Below, in pieces: positions 1 to 9,146 of a stretch of DNA of 64,000 nucleotides. The translations under genes and the position numbers were made by a program. Source of the stretch: Sphingomonas japonica (GTDB lineage Bacteria; Pseudomonadota; Alphaproteobacteria; Sphingomonadales; Sphingomonadaceae); contig NZ_VDYR01000001.1 of the NCBI RefSeq assembly GCF_006346325.1, positions 1,798,001 to 1,862,000 of the forward strand, written 5' to 3'. The notes beneath the pieces are model-generated. The model was given only the letters and a program-made list of their open reading frames with translations, did no database searches and was not told the DNA's origin. Position 1 is the stretch's first letter. Each line of letters starts with the position of its first letter.

Positions 1-1329
<1,329 letters not shown>

Positions 1330-2679
1330 CTATTTCGCGCCCTTTCTGGCCGTCATGCTCGTCCGGAACCGCGCCGCCCAGCCCGGACGCGCCTGCTGCG
1401 TGCCACGCGCCACGACCAGGGCATCGGCCTCGACGTCGCGCACCACCACCGATCCGGCGCCGACGATCGCGCCCGCACCGATCGCCACCGGGGCGACCAG
1501 CGCGCTGTTCGACCCGACGAACGCACCCGCGCCGATCGACGTCCGGTATTTGAAGAAGCCGTCATAATTGCAGGTGATCGTCCCGGCGCCGATATTCGCC
1601 GCCGCGCCGACATCGGCATCGCCGATATAGCTCAGATGGTTGACCTTTGCCCCTGCGCCGAGCACGGCCTTCTTCACCTCGACGAAATTGCCGACCTTCG
1701 CCTTCGCACCCAGCACCGCGCCTGGGCGCAGCCGGGCATAGGGGCCGACCTCCGCACCGTCGCCGATCGCCGCGCCCTCGATATGGCTGAATGCGCGGAT
1801 CGTCGCGCCGTCGCCGACCGTGACGCCGGCACCGAACCACACATCGGGCTCGATCGTCACGTCGCGCCCGATCCGGGTGTCGTGCGCGAACCAGACCGTC
1901 TCCGGCGCGATCAATGAAGCGCCCTCGTCCATCGCGCGCGCGCGCCTCGCCGTCTGCCAGCGGCCCTCGGCATAGGCGAGGTCGGCGCGGCTGTTGATGC
2001 CAATCACTTCGTCGGGGTCGGTCTCGACCACCACCGCGCCGTCGCCGTCGGCCAGCGCCAGCATGACGATGTCGGGCAGATAATATTCGCCCGCGGCATT
2101 GGCGTTGCCGACCCGGTCGAGCAACGGCCACAGGTCGGCGGCGCGTACCGCGGTCACGCCCGAATTGCACAGCCGCACCGCGCGCTCGGCGGCATCGGCG
2201 TCCTTGTATTCGACCATGCGTGCGATGCGGTCGCCGCCGTCGAGGACGATTCGGCCATAGGCCTTGGCATCGTCCGGAATGAAGCCGAGCACCGCCACCC
2301 TGGGCGCATCGGGCGCGCCCAGCCGGGCGACCAGCCGCGCTATGGTCGCGGCCGACAGAAACGGCGTGTCGCCAAAGCAGACCAGCACGATCCCATCGAA
2401 GTCGGCAAGCGCCGCGTTCGCCATCCGCGCGGCGTGCGCCGTGCCGAGTTGCTCGGCCTGGACGGCGATGTCGGCACGCCCCTCGACCGCGCGTTCGACC
2501 TGCGCGCGTTCGGCGCCGACCACCACCACCTGGCGCGTCGCTCCGGCCTGGGTGAGGCTGTCGAGCAGGTGCAGCAGCATCGGCTTGCCCGCGATCGGGT
2601 GGAGCACCTTGTGCAGGTCGGACTTCATCCGCGTTCCCTTGCCCGCGGCAAGGACGATCGCGGCGATCGGCGTGGTCAT
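1330..2679 (-). CDS. glmU: Bifunctional UDP-GlcNAc pyrophosphorylase / glucosamine-1-phosphate N-acetyltransferase
   Basis: Acetylates glucosamine-1-phosphate and transfers UMP to give UDP-GlcNAc. It has 449 residues, close to the usual 456. The N-terminal nucleotidyltransferase shows LAAGKGTRM at residues 10-18. The C-terminal half (about 250-430) is a left-handed beta helix of hexapeptide repeats rich in IGAGA/VGDGA units. I chose the ATG at 2679 because a strong AGGAGG lies just upstream and the motif sits at the expected distance; a longer in-frame extension upstream has no family similarity. It abuts glmS downstream, and together they form a two-gene amino-sugar operon. Confidence 0.97.
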   Translation of the reverse strand: MTTPIAAIVLAAGKGTRMKSDLHKVLHPIAGKPMLLHLLDSLTQAGATRQVVVVGAERAQVERAVEGRADIAVQAEQLGTAHAARMANAALADFDGIVLVCFGDTPFLSAATIARLVARLGAPDAPRVAVLGFIPDDAKAYGRIVLDGGDRIARMVEYKDADAAERAVRLCNSGVTAVRAADLWPLLDRVGNANAAGEYYLPDIVMLALADGDGAVVVETDPDEVIGINSRADLAYAEGRWQTARRARAMDEGASLIAPETVWFAHDTRIGRDVTIEPDVWFGAGVTVGDGATIRAFSHIEGAAIGDGAEVGPYARLRPGAVLGAKAKVGNFVEVKKAVLGAGAKVNHLSYIGDADVGAAANIGAGTITCNYDGFFKYRTSIGAGAFVGSNSALVAPVAIGAGAIVGAGSVVVRDVEADALVVARGTQQARPGWAARFRTSMTARKGAK

Positions 2680-2737
2680 AAAGGCCCTCCTGCGCGTGCC
2701 CCTGCCATGCGCGCGGCAGCGAATCCAGCCGCTTCGC

Positions 2738-3739
2738 TCAGATCGGGGTGTAGCCCTTGCGCCACTTGGTCCACAAATGCCGCGCCAGCATCGCAGGCGG
2801 CATGCGCAGCAAGTGGCCGCGCAGATAGAAGGCAAGCTCGCTGCCCTTGCGCCGCTGCACGCCCCAGCCGTCGCGCCCGGTCAGGCGGCGCACGAACAGG
2901 CGATCGACGGGACTGAGCGTCGCCCCCGGTCCGTACATCGCATCGACAAGCCGGATCGCCCTTGCCATCGCGCTTTGCAGGCCGTGCTGGTTCGCACGCG
3001 CCATCAGCGCTTCGCGAAAGCCGTTCGCGGCAAATTCGCACAGCAGGCAGTGAATGTCCCACAGATTGCGGATACCGCCCGACAGGTCGCCGTCCGCGAA
3101 CAGATGCGCCGCGGCGTGGCACAGCATGTCCCGGCGGTTGAGGATGCGCAGCCCGCCGTCCAGTTCCTCGCTATCGGCGATCAACGCGGCGGCATCGGGC
3201 GTGATCCGCGCGGTCAGCGGCAGGATCGTGTGGTGGACGTCGATCATGCGGTCGCGCTCGACATGGATCAGCGGCGGCAGTTCGTGCATCCAACGGCGGT
3301 AATAGGCGTCGTCATAGGGATCGGGCTTGACCCATTCCCATCCGGCCGCGAGCAGAGCCGCCTCGACCGAGGCGATCCGGTCGCGCGGAACCAGGATGTC
3401 GAGATCGCCGATCGATCGCCCGACCCCGGCCGAAAGTCCGGCAGCGACGAATGCCGTGCCCTTGAGCAGCACCACTGGCACCCCCAGTGGCGCAAGTGCG
3501 CGGCGCGCCATCTCGGCCTCCCATAGCGCCGCGATCCGCCCTTGCTCGGCCGAAGCCCGCGCGTCGGCGAGGATGCGGGACACCGCATCCGGCATCGCCA
3601 GGCCGCCGAGCCGATGCGCAAGGCTGCCGATGATCTGCTCCGCCCGCGCCGCGCCGATCAGTGCGGTCCAGCCGGCAGCGTCGAGCGATGCCGTCCGCGC
3701 CGGATCGCGCAGGACATCGACCAGCAGCGCCGCGCTCAC
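2738..3739 (-). CDS. Nucleotidyltransferase family protein of HPr-rel-A cassette
   Basis: A 333-residue protein resembling the NTP_transf_5 type of DNA polymerase beta-fold nucleotidyltransferases. LLKG occurs at about 91-94 and GRSIGDLDILV at about 107-117; the two aspartates D112 and D114 are the expected metal ligands. A conserved DVHH follows near residue 167, and the remainder is mostly helical. The substrate is unknown; such proteins often lie in peptide-modification or polysaccharide clusters. The GTG start at 3739 overlaps the TGA of the upstream kinase (GTGA), and GGGAGG lies within the upstream 3' end, so translation is coupled. It is the last gene of the four-gene cassette. Family assignment is firm; function is inferred only from context. 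Confidence 0.85.
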   Translation of the reverse strand: MSAALLVDVLRDPARTASLDAAGWTALIGAARAEQIIGSLAHRLGGLAMPDAVSRILADARASAEQGRIAALWEAEMARRALAPLGVPVVLLKGTAFVAAGLSAGVGRSIGDLDILVPRDRIASVEAALLAAGWEWVKPDPYDDAYYRRWMHELPPLIHVERDRMIDVHHTILPLTARITPDAAALIADSEELDGGLRILNRRDMLCHAAAHLFADGDLSGGIRNLWDIHCLLCEFAANGFREALMARANQHGLQSAMARAIRLVDAMYGPGATLSPVDRLFVRRLTGRDGWGVQRRKGSELAFYLRGHLLRMPPAMLARHLWTKWRKGYTPI

Positions 3740-4599
3740 GCCGCCGCCTCCCACGCCCGCTCGACCATCGCGACCGCGGTTTCCGTATCGGGATAGTCGA
3801 TCGCGCGCGCCGGGATATTCGTCACCAACCGCGTCAACGCGTCGAAGCCGCGTTCGCCTAGCGCGACATAGTTGGTCGATGCCTGGGTCAGCCGCACGAA
3901 CGTCTCGCTCGGCAACACGCCGCGTTCCTCGGCGACGAAACCGAAGCTTGGGAACAGGATGACCGCCGCTCGCGCAGGTTCGCCCATCGCCGCGATCGCG
4001 CGGGCATCGGGGACCAGGTGGCGAATGTCGCCCTTCGGCGTCGCCGCCTGGAGCGGACCGAAGCGCGCCTCCGGCAACGCCGCCTCGATCACGCCGATCG
4101 CTGCATTCTTGAGGCTGACGAGCCGGGGGAAGCCGTGGATCAGCCCCGTCTGGGGATCGAGCAGCGCGAATTCATCGCCCATCAGCCGCCAGCCGCGCGC
4201 CATCAGCAGCGCGGCGAGCGTCGATTTGCCCGCGCCCGACACCCCCGTCATCACCACGCAGCGCCCGTCGCGCTCGACGCAAGATGCGTGCAGCAGCAGA
4301 TAGCGGCGCTGCGCCAGCGCCATCTGCAGGTTCATTCCCATTTCCGCCGCAAGCAGCCCCAGCCGCAGCGGCAGCGGCGCAGCGTCGGGGAGGATATAGT
4401 CGCCGCCGATCATCACGCTCGGCCGCACGAAGCGCCGCCACGGCCGCGCCGCGAACAGTCGCACGCTGAAATCGGGAATGCCGTCCTCGGGCTCGGGATA
4501 GTCGCGGTAGAGGTCGGCAAGCGTCGTGATCGGTTCGCGCCAGTCGCTACCGACGCGAAACCCGACCGGGCCGATGCGAAGCGAAAAGACGTGCCTCAA
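3736..4599 (-). CDS. HprK-related kinase A (HPr-rel-A system)
   Basis: A 287-residue protein related to the C-terminal kinase domain of HPr kinase/phosphorylase. The Walker A motif GVSGAGKST is at 119-127, preceded by LLHASCVERDG, and GDEF at 141-144 follows as in the family. It lacks the N-terminal DRTGG domain of true HprK, and no HPr or other PTS gene is nearby. That argues against classical carbon regulation and for phosphorylation of an unknown partner. I recall this subfamily as 'HprK-related kinase A', encoded beside a PqqD-like chaperone exactly as here. The TTG start at 4599 overlaps the preceding stop (TTGA). The target is unknown; the secreted 133-residue protein or the chaperone are the obvious candidates (inference). 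Confidence 0.88.
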   Translation of the reverse strand: MRHVFSLRIGPVGFRVGSDWREPITTLADLYRDYPEPEDGIPDFSVRLFAARPWRRFVRPSVMIGGDYILPDAAPLPLRLGLLAAEMGMNLQMALAQRRYLLLHASCVERDGRCVVMTGVSGAGKSTLAALLMARGWRLMGDEFALLDPQTGLIHGFPRLVSLKNAAIGVIEAALPEARFGPLQAATPKGDIRHLVPDARAIAAMGEPARAAVILFPSFGFVAEERGVLPSETFVRLTQASTNYVALGERGFDALTRLVTNIPARAIDYPDTETAVAMVERAWEAAA

Positions 4600-4862
4600 C
4601 AGCGCTCGACCAAGCCGCTGGCCGCCAGTTCGTCAAGCCGCGCCTGCAGACCGCCGCGATCGGCATCGACCAGGTCGAAGCGCTCGCCCAGCGCGGCCAG
4701 CAGCGCGTCGAGGCTCAGCGGTTCGGCGAGACAATCGAGGATTTCGGGCACCGGCGACGCCACCAGATGGGTCTGGCCGGAGGCACGGTGGTAGATCGCC
4801 GCCATCGCATCGAGGTCGCTACGGCGCAGGGTCGCGGGCGCGGCGCTGCGATAGACGATCAT
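4596..4862 (-). CDS. PqqD-family peptide chaperone of HPr-rel-A system
   Basis: An 88-residue protein with the winged-helix pattern of PqqD-type recognition proteins, which bind leader peptides of ribosomally made, modified peptides. The segment after residue 40 (EILDCLAEPLSLDALLAAL) followed by a second helix ending SGLVERC matches the family layout. No PQQ biosynthesis gene lies nearby, so it serves another system. It starts 9 nt after the stop of the Tat-type small protein and ends inside the kinase start codon, so its position between candidate substrate and kinase suggests it brings the two together (inference). Family call is good; partner unproven. Confidence 0.85.
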   Translation of the reverse strand: MIVYRSAAPATLRRSDLDAMAAIYHRASGQTHLVASPVPEILDCLAEPLSLDALLAALGERFDLVDADRGGLQARLDELAASGLVERC

Positions 4863-4871
4863 TGCCGCGGC

Positions 4872-5273
4872 TCAGCCGCGCGGCATCTGCAGCGAAGCGA
4901 AGCAGGTAAAGCCGCTGGTGCCCGACTGGAGCCTGCGGATATAGTTGGTATAGGCGCGGCTCTGTTCGCCGGTGGTGCCGGGCAGCTGCCCGCCATTGAG
5001 CGCCCGCTTGATGTCCTCGCCCTTGAACGGCGTCGGTGATGCCGGGAATGCGCCCGGCGTGCCAGGCGCGACCAGCGATCCGTCGGCGGCGACATGACTG
5101 CCGGCGCGGCCGGGATCGGGCACCTGGATCTGGCACGTCGCCAGCGACACCTGCGTCTGCGCGAGCGCCGGTCGGATCGACACGATCGCCGATGCGCCGA
5201 CCGCGCCGATCATCAGCGCGCGGCGGCCAGGCTGGGGCACATCATTGGCAGGATCGGGCGTGGGCTTAGTCAT
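4872..5273 (-). CDS. Small exported protein with Tat-like signal, first gene of HPr-rel-A cassette
   Basis: A 133-residue protein of unknown function. Residues 17-39 form a twin-arginine style export signal: GRRALMIG, a hydrophobic stretch, then a likely cleavage after ALAQ near residue 39. The mature part of about 94 residues is rich in Gly, Pro and Ala, and contains two cysteines (C47 and C124) and a short C-terminal tail ending FASLQMPRG. It heads the cassette and is followed at 9 nt by the PqqD-like gene. Possibilities are a modified peptide substrate of the cassette, or a periplasmic protein whose disulfide joins the two ends. I recognise no domain. The reading frame is supported by the signal, codon use and tight spacing. 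Confidence 0.75.
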   Translation of the reverse strand: MTKPTPDPANDVPQPGRRALMIGAVGASAIVSIRPALAQTQVSLATCQIQVPDPGRAGSHVAADGSLVAPGTPGAFPASPTPFKGEDIKRALNGGQLPGTTGEQSRAYTNYIRRLQSGTSGFTCFASLQMPRG

Positions 5274-5378
5274 GTTGCCCTATGTCCTGCCACATCAGGC
5301 GTTAGGCAATGGTGAATCGGGGTTAATCGCGCGGCGCTCCTCTCGCAATCGTCCCGAAATCGGATAAGGCTTGCGGCC

Positions 5379-6623
5379 ATGTGGGAAGGAATCGGCATTC
5401 GTCCGCTGGTGGCGATCGCGGTCGCCGCGATCGGCATCGTCGCGGGCGCACTGCTCGGCGCGCCGATCGAGGCGGTGGCGTTGGCGCTGGTCGCCGCGAT
5501 AGCCGGCATCCTGATCGCGCTCGGCACAACCCCGGTGCGCGGCCGCGCCAGCCCGCCCGCGCCGCCCGTGACGGCGGTCGGGATCGAGGAAGTGCTCGAT
5601 GCCATGGTCGAACCGGTGCTGATCGTCTCCGCCAATCGCGTCCGCTTCGCCAACCCGGCGGCGCAGGCGCTGCTCGGCGGGCATATTCTGGGCGAGGACG
5701 TGCGCATGGCGATCCGCCACCCGGCCGCCGCCGAACGGCTGACCAGCCCGATTGAACCGCACCACGACCATGCCGTGCATCTGGTCGGACTTGGCGCGCG
5801 CGAGCAACGCTGGGAAATGCATGTCCGCGCCGCGGCGGACGGGCAGCGCATCGTCCATCTGATCGACCGGACCGGCAGCTATGCCACCGACCGCATCCGC
5901 GTCGATTTCGTCGCCAATGCCAGCCACGAGCTTCGCACCCCGCTCGCCTCGATCCTGGGCTTCGTCGAGACGCTGCGCGACGAGGCCGGCGACGAGCCCG
6001 CGATCCGCGATCGGTTCCTAAAGGTCATGTTCGACGAAGCGTCGCGGATGCGGCGGCTGGTCGACGACCTGATGTCGCTGTCGCGCATCGAGGCGGAAAA
6101 ATATCGCGCGCCCGATCGCTCGGTCGATCTGGAAGCCCTGGTCGAGGAAGTGCGCAGCGAGATCGTATCGACGCACAATGGCCGCGCCAGCGACCTTATC
6201 GTCGAGATCGGGGAGCTTCCCCCCGTCACCGGCGATCGCGCACAGCTGTCGCAACTGCTCCACAACGTCGTCGGCAACGCCATGAAATACGGACGGCCGG
6301 GGACGCCTGTGACGCTGGCGGTGCGCTACGAAGCCGGGCCGATGGTGCGGATCACGGTCAGTGACGAGGGTGAAGGGATCGCGCCCGAACATCTGCCGCG
6401 GCTGACCGAGCGGTTCTATCGTGTCGATTCGGGACGCAGCCGTGCGATGGGAGGCACTGGCCTCGGCCTCGCGATCGTCAAGCACATCGTCGAGCGGCAT
6501 CGCGGGCGCTTCGATATCGCCAGCACGCCCGGGGTCGGATCGACGGTGACGATCCTGCTGCCGCGAGAGGCGCTGTCATCAAAGCGTAACGTCCTTGCAA
6601 CACAGGCGGCGGTGGACGGGTGA
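5379..6623 (+). CDS. phoR: Phosphate regulon sensor histidine kinase PhoR
   Basis: Membrane sensor kinase that autophosphorylates and passes phosphate to PhoB when phosphate is scarce. It has 414 residues. Two hydrophobic segments lie within residues 8-50, then a PAS-like region (about 68-165). The H-box SHELRTPL carries H183. The N-box spans about 295-305, DEGEGI is at 329-334 and GTGLGLAIVKHI at 359-370. The gene is divergent from the cassette at 4872-5273, with 105 bp between. It heads the phosphate operon and is separated from phoB by pstSCAB-phoU, an arrangement known in alphaproteobacteria. A candidate PHO box lies in its own 3' end. Confidence 0.95.
   Translation: MWEGIGIRPLVAIAVAAIGIVAGALLGAPIEAVALALVAAIAGILIALGTTPVRGRASPPAPPVTAVGIEEVLDAMVEPVLIVSANRVRFANPAAQALLGGHILGEDVRMAIRHPAAAERLTSPIEPHHDHAVHLVGLGAREQRWEMHVRAAADGQRIVHLIDRTGSYATDRIRVDFVANASHELRTPLASILGFVETLRDEAGDEPAIRDRFLKVMFDEASRMRRLVDDLMSLSRIEAEKYRAPDRSVDLEALVEEVRSEIVSTHNGRASDLIVEIGELPPVTGDRAQLSQLLHNVVGNAMKYGRPGTPVTLAVRYEAGPMVRITVSDEGEGIAPEHLPRLTERFYRVDSGRSRAMGGTGLGLAIVKHIVERHRGRFDIASTPGVGSTVTILLPREALSSKRNVLATQAAVDG
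6574..6591 (+). promoter_or_regulatory. Candidate PHO box upstream of pstS
   Basis: CTGTCAT, a 4-base spacer and GCGTAAC. The first half is a perfect match to the PHO-box heptamer; the second matches at only about four of seven positions. It lies in the 3' coding end of phoR, about 92 bases before the pstS start, a fitting place for a second PhoB-dependent promoter. No convincing -10 was found. Confidence 0.4.
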
Positions 6624-6682
6624 TAGCCCGCGGCGGTGTTTGACAGACCGAAGCAGTTCGGCCGAACGGCAGGGACGATTTC

Positions 6683-7720
6683 ATGACGATGCGATTCGGG
6701 TTCGTGGCGCTGGCGGCGTTCACGCTTGCCAGCTGCGGCGGCGGCAGCGGCGCGGCGCGCGACCAGATCAAGATCGTCGGGTCGTCGACGGTCTATCCCT
6801 TCACCACCAAGGTCGCCGAGCAGTTCGTCAACAAGAACCCCAATCTCAAGGCGCCGGTGATCGAATCGGTCGGCAGCGGCGCGGGTATCCAGCTGTTCTG
6901 CGCAGGCGTCGGGCCGCAGCACCCCGATATCGCCAACGCATCGCGCCGAATGAAGCCGTCCGAATTCGACCTGTGCGCGCGCAACGGCGTGCAGGGCATT
7001 CTGGAAATCCAGGTCGGCTCGGACGGCGTCGTGCTGGCGGAAGCCACCAACGGCCCCAAGCTGTCGCTGAGCGATCGCGACCTGTACCTTGCGCTAGCCG
7101 CCAATCCGCGCGGTCGGCCCAATGCCGCGCGCGCCTGGTCGGACGTCAATCCGGCGCTGCCGAACATTCCAATCCAGGTGCTCGGCCCGCCTTCGACCAG
7201 CGGCACGCGCGACGCGTTCGTCGAACTGGTGATGGTGCCGGGCTGTAAGGAGGTCGATCCGCAGGCCGAGGCGCTCGAGGAAAGCGATCCCGACGCCTTT
7301 GCCGCGCGGTGTCAGGAAATCCGTTCGGACCAGGCCTATGTCGACAAGGGCGAGAACGACAACCTGATCGTCCAGGGGCTGTCGACCAATCCCAATGCGA
7401 TCGGCATCTTCGGCTATTCCTACCTCGAAGAGAATGGCAGCCGACTGCGCGGCATCCCGCTCGACGGCATTACGCCGACCTATGAGACGATCTCGAACAG
7501 AACCTATCCCGGCGCGCGCCCGCTGTTCATCTATGTCAAGAAACAGCATCTTCGCCCCGTTCCCGGCATGCAGACCTTTCTTGCCGAATATCAATCGTCC
7601 TGGGCACCCGGCGGGTCGCTGGCGCGGATCGGCATGATCGCCGCGTCGGCGCAGGAACGCGCGAAATCGGCGCGGACGATCGCGCAGGGCATCGACCTCA
7701 CCAAGGCAGAGCTCGAATGA
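6683..7720 (+). CDS. pstS: Phosphate ABC transporter substrate-binding lipoprotein PstS
   Basis: Periplasmic phosphate-binding protein, 345 residues. The N-terminus is a lipoprotein signal with lipobox LASC, making Cys18 the acylated residue, followed by a Gly/Ser linker and IKIVGSSTVYPF, the family's first phosphate-binding loop. A second loop contains PPSTSGTRDAF around residues 172-182. Its membrane anchoring differs from the soluble E. coli PstS. It is followed by pstC after 49 bases. The second in-frame Met (residue 3) could also start translation. Confidence 0.95.
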   Translation: MTMRFGFVALAAFTLASCGGGSGAARDQIKIVGSSTVYPFTTKVAEQFVNKNPNLKAPVIESVGSGAGIQLFCAGVGPQHPDIANASRRMKPSEFDLCARNGVQGILEIQVGSDGVVLAEATNGPKLSLSDRDLYLALAANPRGRPNAARAWSDVNPALPNIPIQVLGPPSTSGTRDAFVELVMVPGCKEVDPQAEALEESDPDAFAARCQEIRSDQAYVDKGENDNLIVQGLSTNPNAIGIFGYSYLEENGSRLRGIPLDGITPTYETISNRTYPGARPLFIYVKKQHLRPVPGMQTFLAEYQSSWAPGGSLARIGMIAASAQERAKSARTIAQGIDLTKAELE

Positions 7721-7769
7721 TCCCTGCCCCTGACGTCATTCCCTACTTCGACAGCATCGCGACCGCATC

Positions 7770-9146
7770 GTGAACCCGTATGCGCTGCTGTTCATCATCG
7801 TCGGCCTCGGCCTGATCGGCTGGCTGATGGCACGTGCGCGCGCCTCGCGCTTCAGTCCGGGAAAGGCGCGGCGGCTGCATTCGCTGCCCAGCCAGCATGG
7901 CTGGTATGTCGCCGCCTGGACCGCATTGCCGGCCTTGCTGTTCGTGGCGATCTGGTCGAGCGTCAGTCCCGGGCTGATCGCCGATCAGGTGCTGCAGCAT
8001 CCGCTCGCCGCCCAATTGCCCGCCTTCGGGTTCGAGCGTGCCTCGATTCTCGACGAGGCCCGGCGGGTCGCCGCGAACCCCGAATATGGCGCGTTCAATC
8101 CGCTCGCCGAGACGCTGGCGCCGATCTACGGCGCCGCCGCAGCGCGCTATGCCTGGATCGGCTCGGCGCTGGCGTTGCTGCTGGCATTCGCCGGCGGTGC
8201 GTTCGCCTTCCTGCGCATTCGTCCCGATTTCCGTGCGCGCACCCAGGTCGAGCGCACGGTGATGCTGATCCTGCTGGTCGCGTCGCTGATCGCGATCCTC
8301 ACCACACTCGGCATCTTCGCGTCGCTGCTGTTCGAAAGCGCCCGCTTCTTCGGCCAGGTTCCGATCAGCGATTTCCTGTTCGGCACCAACTGGAATCCGC
8401 AGGTGATCAGCGCCTCCGATCCAGGCGCGACGCTGGGGGCGGTGCCGCTGTTCTGGGGCACCTTCTTCATCGGCGCGGTGATCGCGATGATCGTCGCGAT
8501 TCCGTTCGGGCTGATGAGCGCGATCTATCTCACCCAATATGCGCGCCCCGTCGTGCGCCGCTGGATGAAACCCATCCTCGAGATCCTCGCGGGTGTCCCC
8601 ACGGTGGTCTACGGCTATTTCGCCGCGCTGACTGTTGCACCGGCGATCCGCGACCTCGCGGTCAGCCTGGGGTTCACTTATGCCAGCTCGGAAAGCGCGC
8701 TCGCCGCTGGCCTCGTGATGGGGGTGATGATCATCCCGTTCGTGTCGTCGATGGCCGATGATTCGATCGCCGCGGTCCCGACCGCGATGCGCGACGGATC
8801 GCTGGCGATGGGTGCGACCACCAGCGAAACGATCAAGAAGGTGCTGCTTCCCGCCGCGCTGCCCGGCGTCGTAGCGGGCATCCTGCTCGCGGTCAGCCGC
8901 GCGATTGGCGAAACGATGATCGTGGTGATGGCAGCATCGGGCGCAGCCACGATCACGCTCAACCCCTTCGAAAGCGCGACCACCGTCACCAAGCAGATCG
9001 TCGACCTGCTGACCGGCGAGACCGCGTTCGACAGCCCCAAGACGCTGGCCGCGTTCGCGCTCGGGCTGACCCTGTTCGTCATCACGTTCCTGCTCAACAT
9101 CGTCGCCTTGAGCGTCGTCAAACGATATCGCGAAGCCTATGACTGA
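7770..9146 (+). CDS. pstC: Phosphate ABC transporter permease PstC
   Basis: Inner-membrane permease of the phosphate importer, 458 residues, considerably longer than the roughly 320 residues of the E. coli protein. The extra part is an N-terminal extension with membrane segments at about 3-20, 45-70 and 128-150 and a charged loop between them. The conserved permease core starts near residue 165 and carries the EAA-type loop SLAMGATTSETIKKVLLPAA near residue 345. It starts with GTG at 7770. Its last 8 bases overlap pstA, so the two are translationally coupled. Confidence 0.94.
   Translation: MNPYALLFIIVGLGLIGWLMARARASRFSPGKARRLHSLPSQHGWYVAAWTALPALLFVAIWSSVSPGLIADQVLQHPLAAQLPAFGFERASILDEARRVAANPEYGAFNPLAETLAPIYGAAAARYAWIGSALALLLAFAGGAFAFLRIRPDFRARTQVERTVMLILLVASLIAILTTLGIFASLLFESARFFGQVPISDFLFGTNWNPQVISASDPGATLGAVPLFWGTFFIGAVIAMIVAIPFGLMSAIYLTQYARPVVRRWMKPILEILAGVPTVVYGYFAALTVAPAIRDLAVSLGFTYASSESALAAGLVMGVMIIPFVSSMADDSIAAVPTAMRDGSLAMGATTSETIKKVLLPAALPGVVAGILLAVSRAIGETMIVVMAASGAATITLNPFESATTVTKQIVDLLTGETAFDSPKTLAAFALGLTLFVITFLLNIVALSVVKRYREAYD

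Noticed and set aside
3736..4599. Genuine HPr kinase/phosphorylase
   Set aside because: The N-terminal domain is missing and no HPr, EI or EIIA gene is close; the neighbours mark it as the HPr-rel-A type.
4596..4862. True PqqD of a PQQ biosynthesis cluster
   Set aside because: No pqqA, B, C or E is nearby and the neighbours are a kinase and a nucleotidyltransferase.
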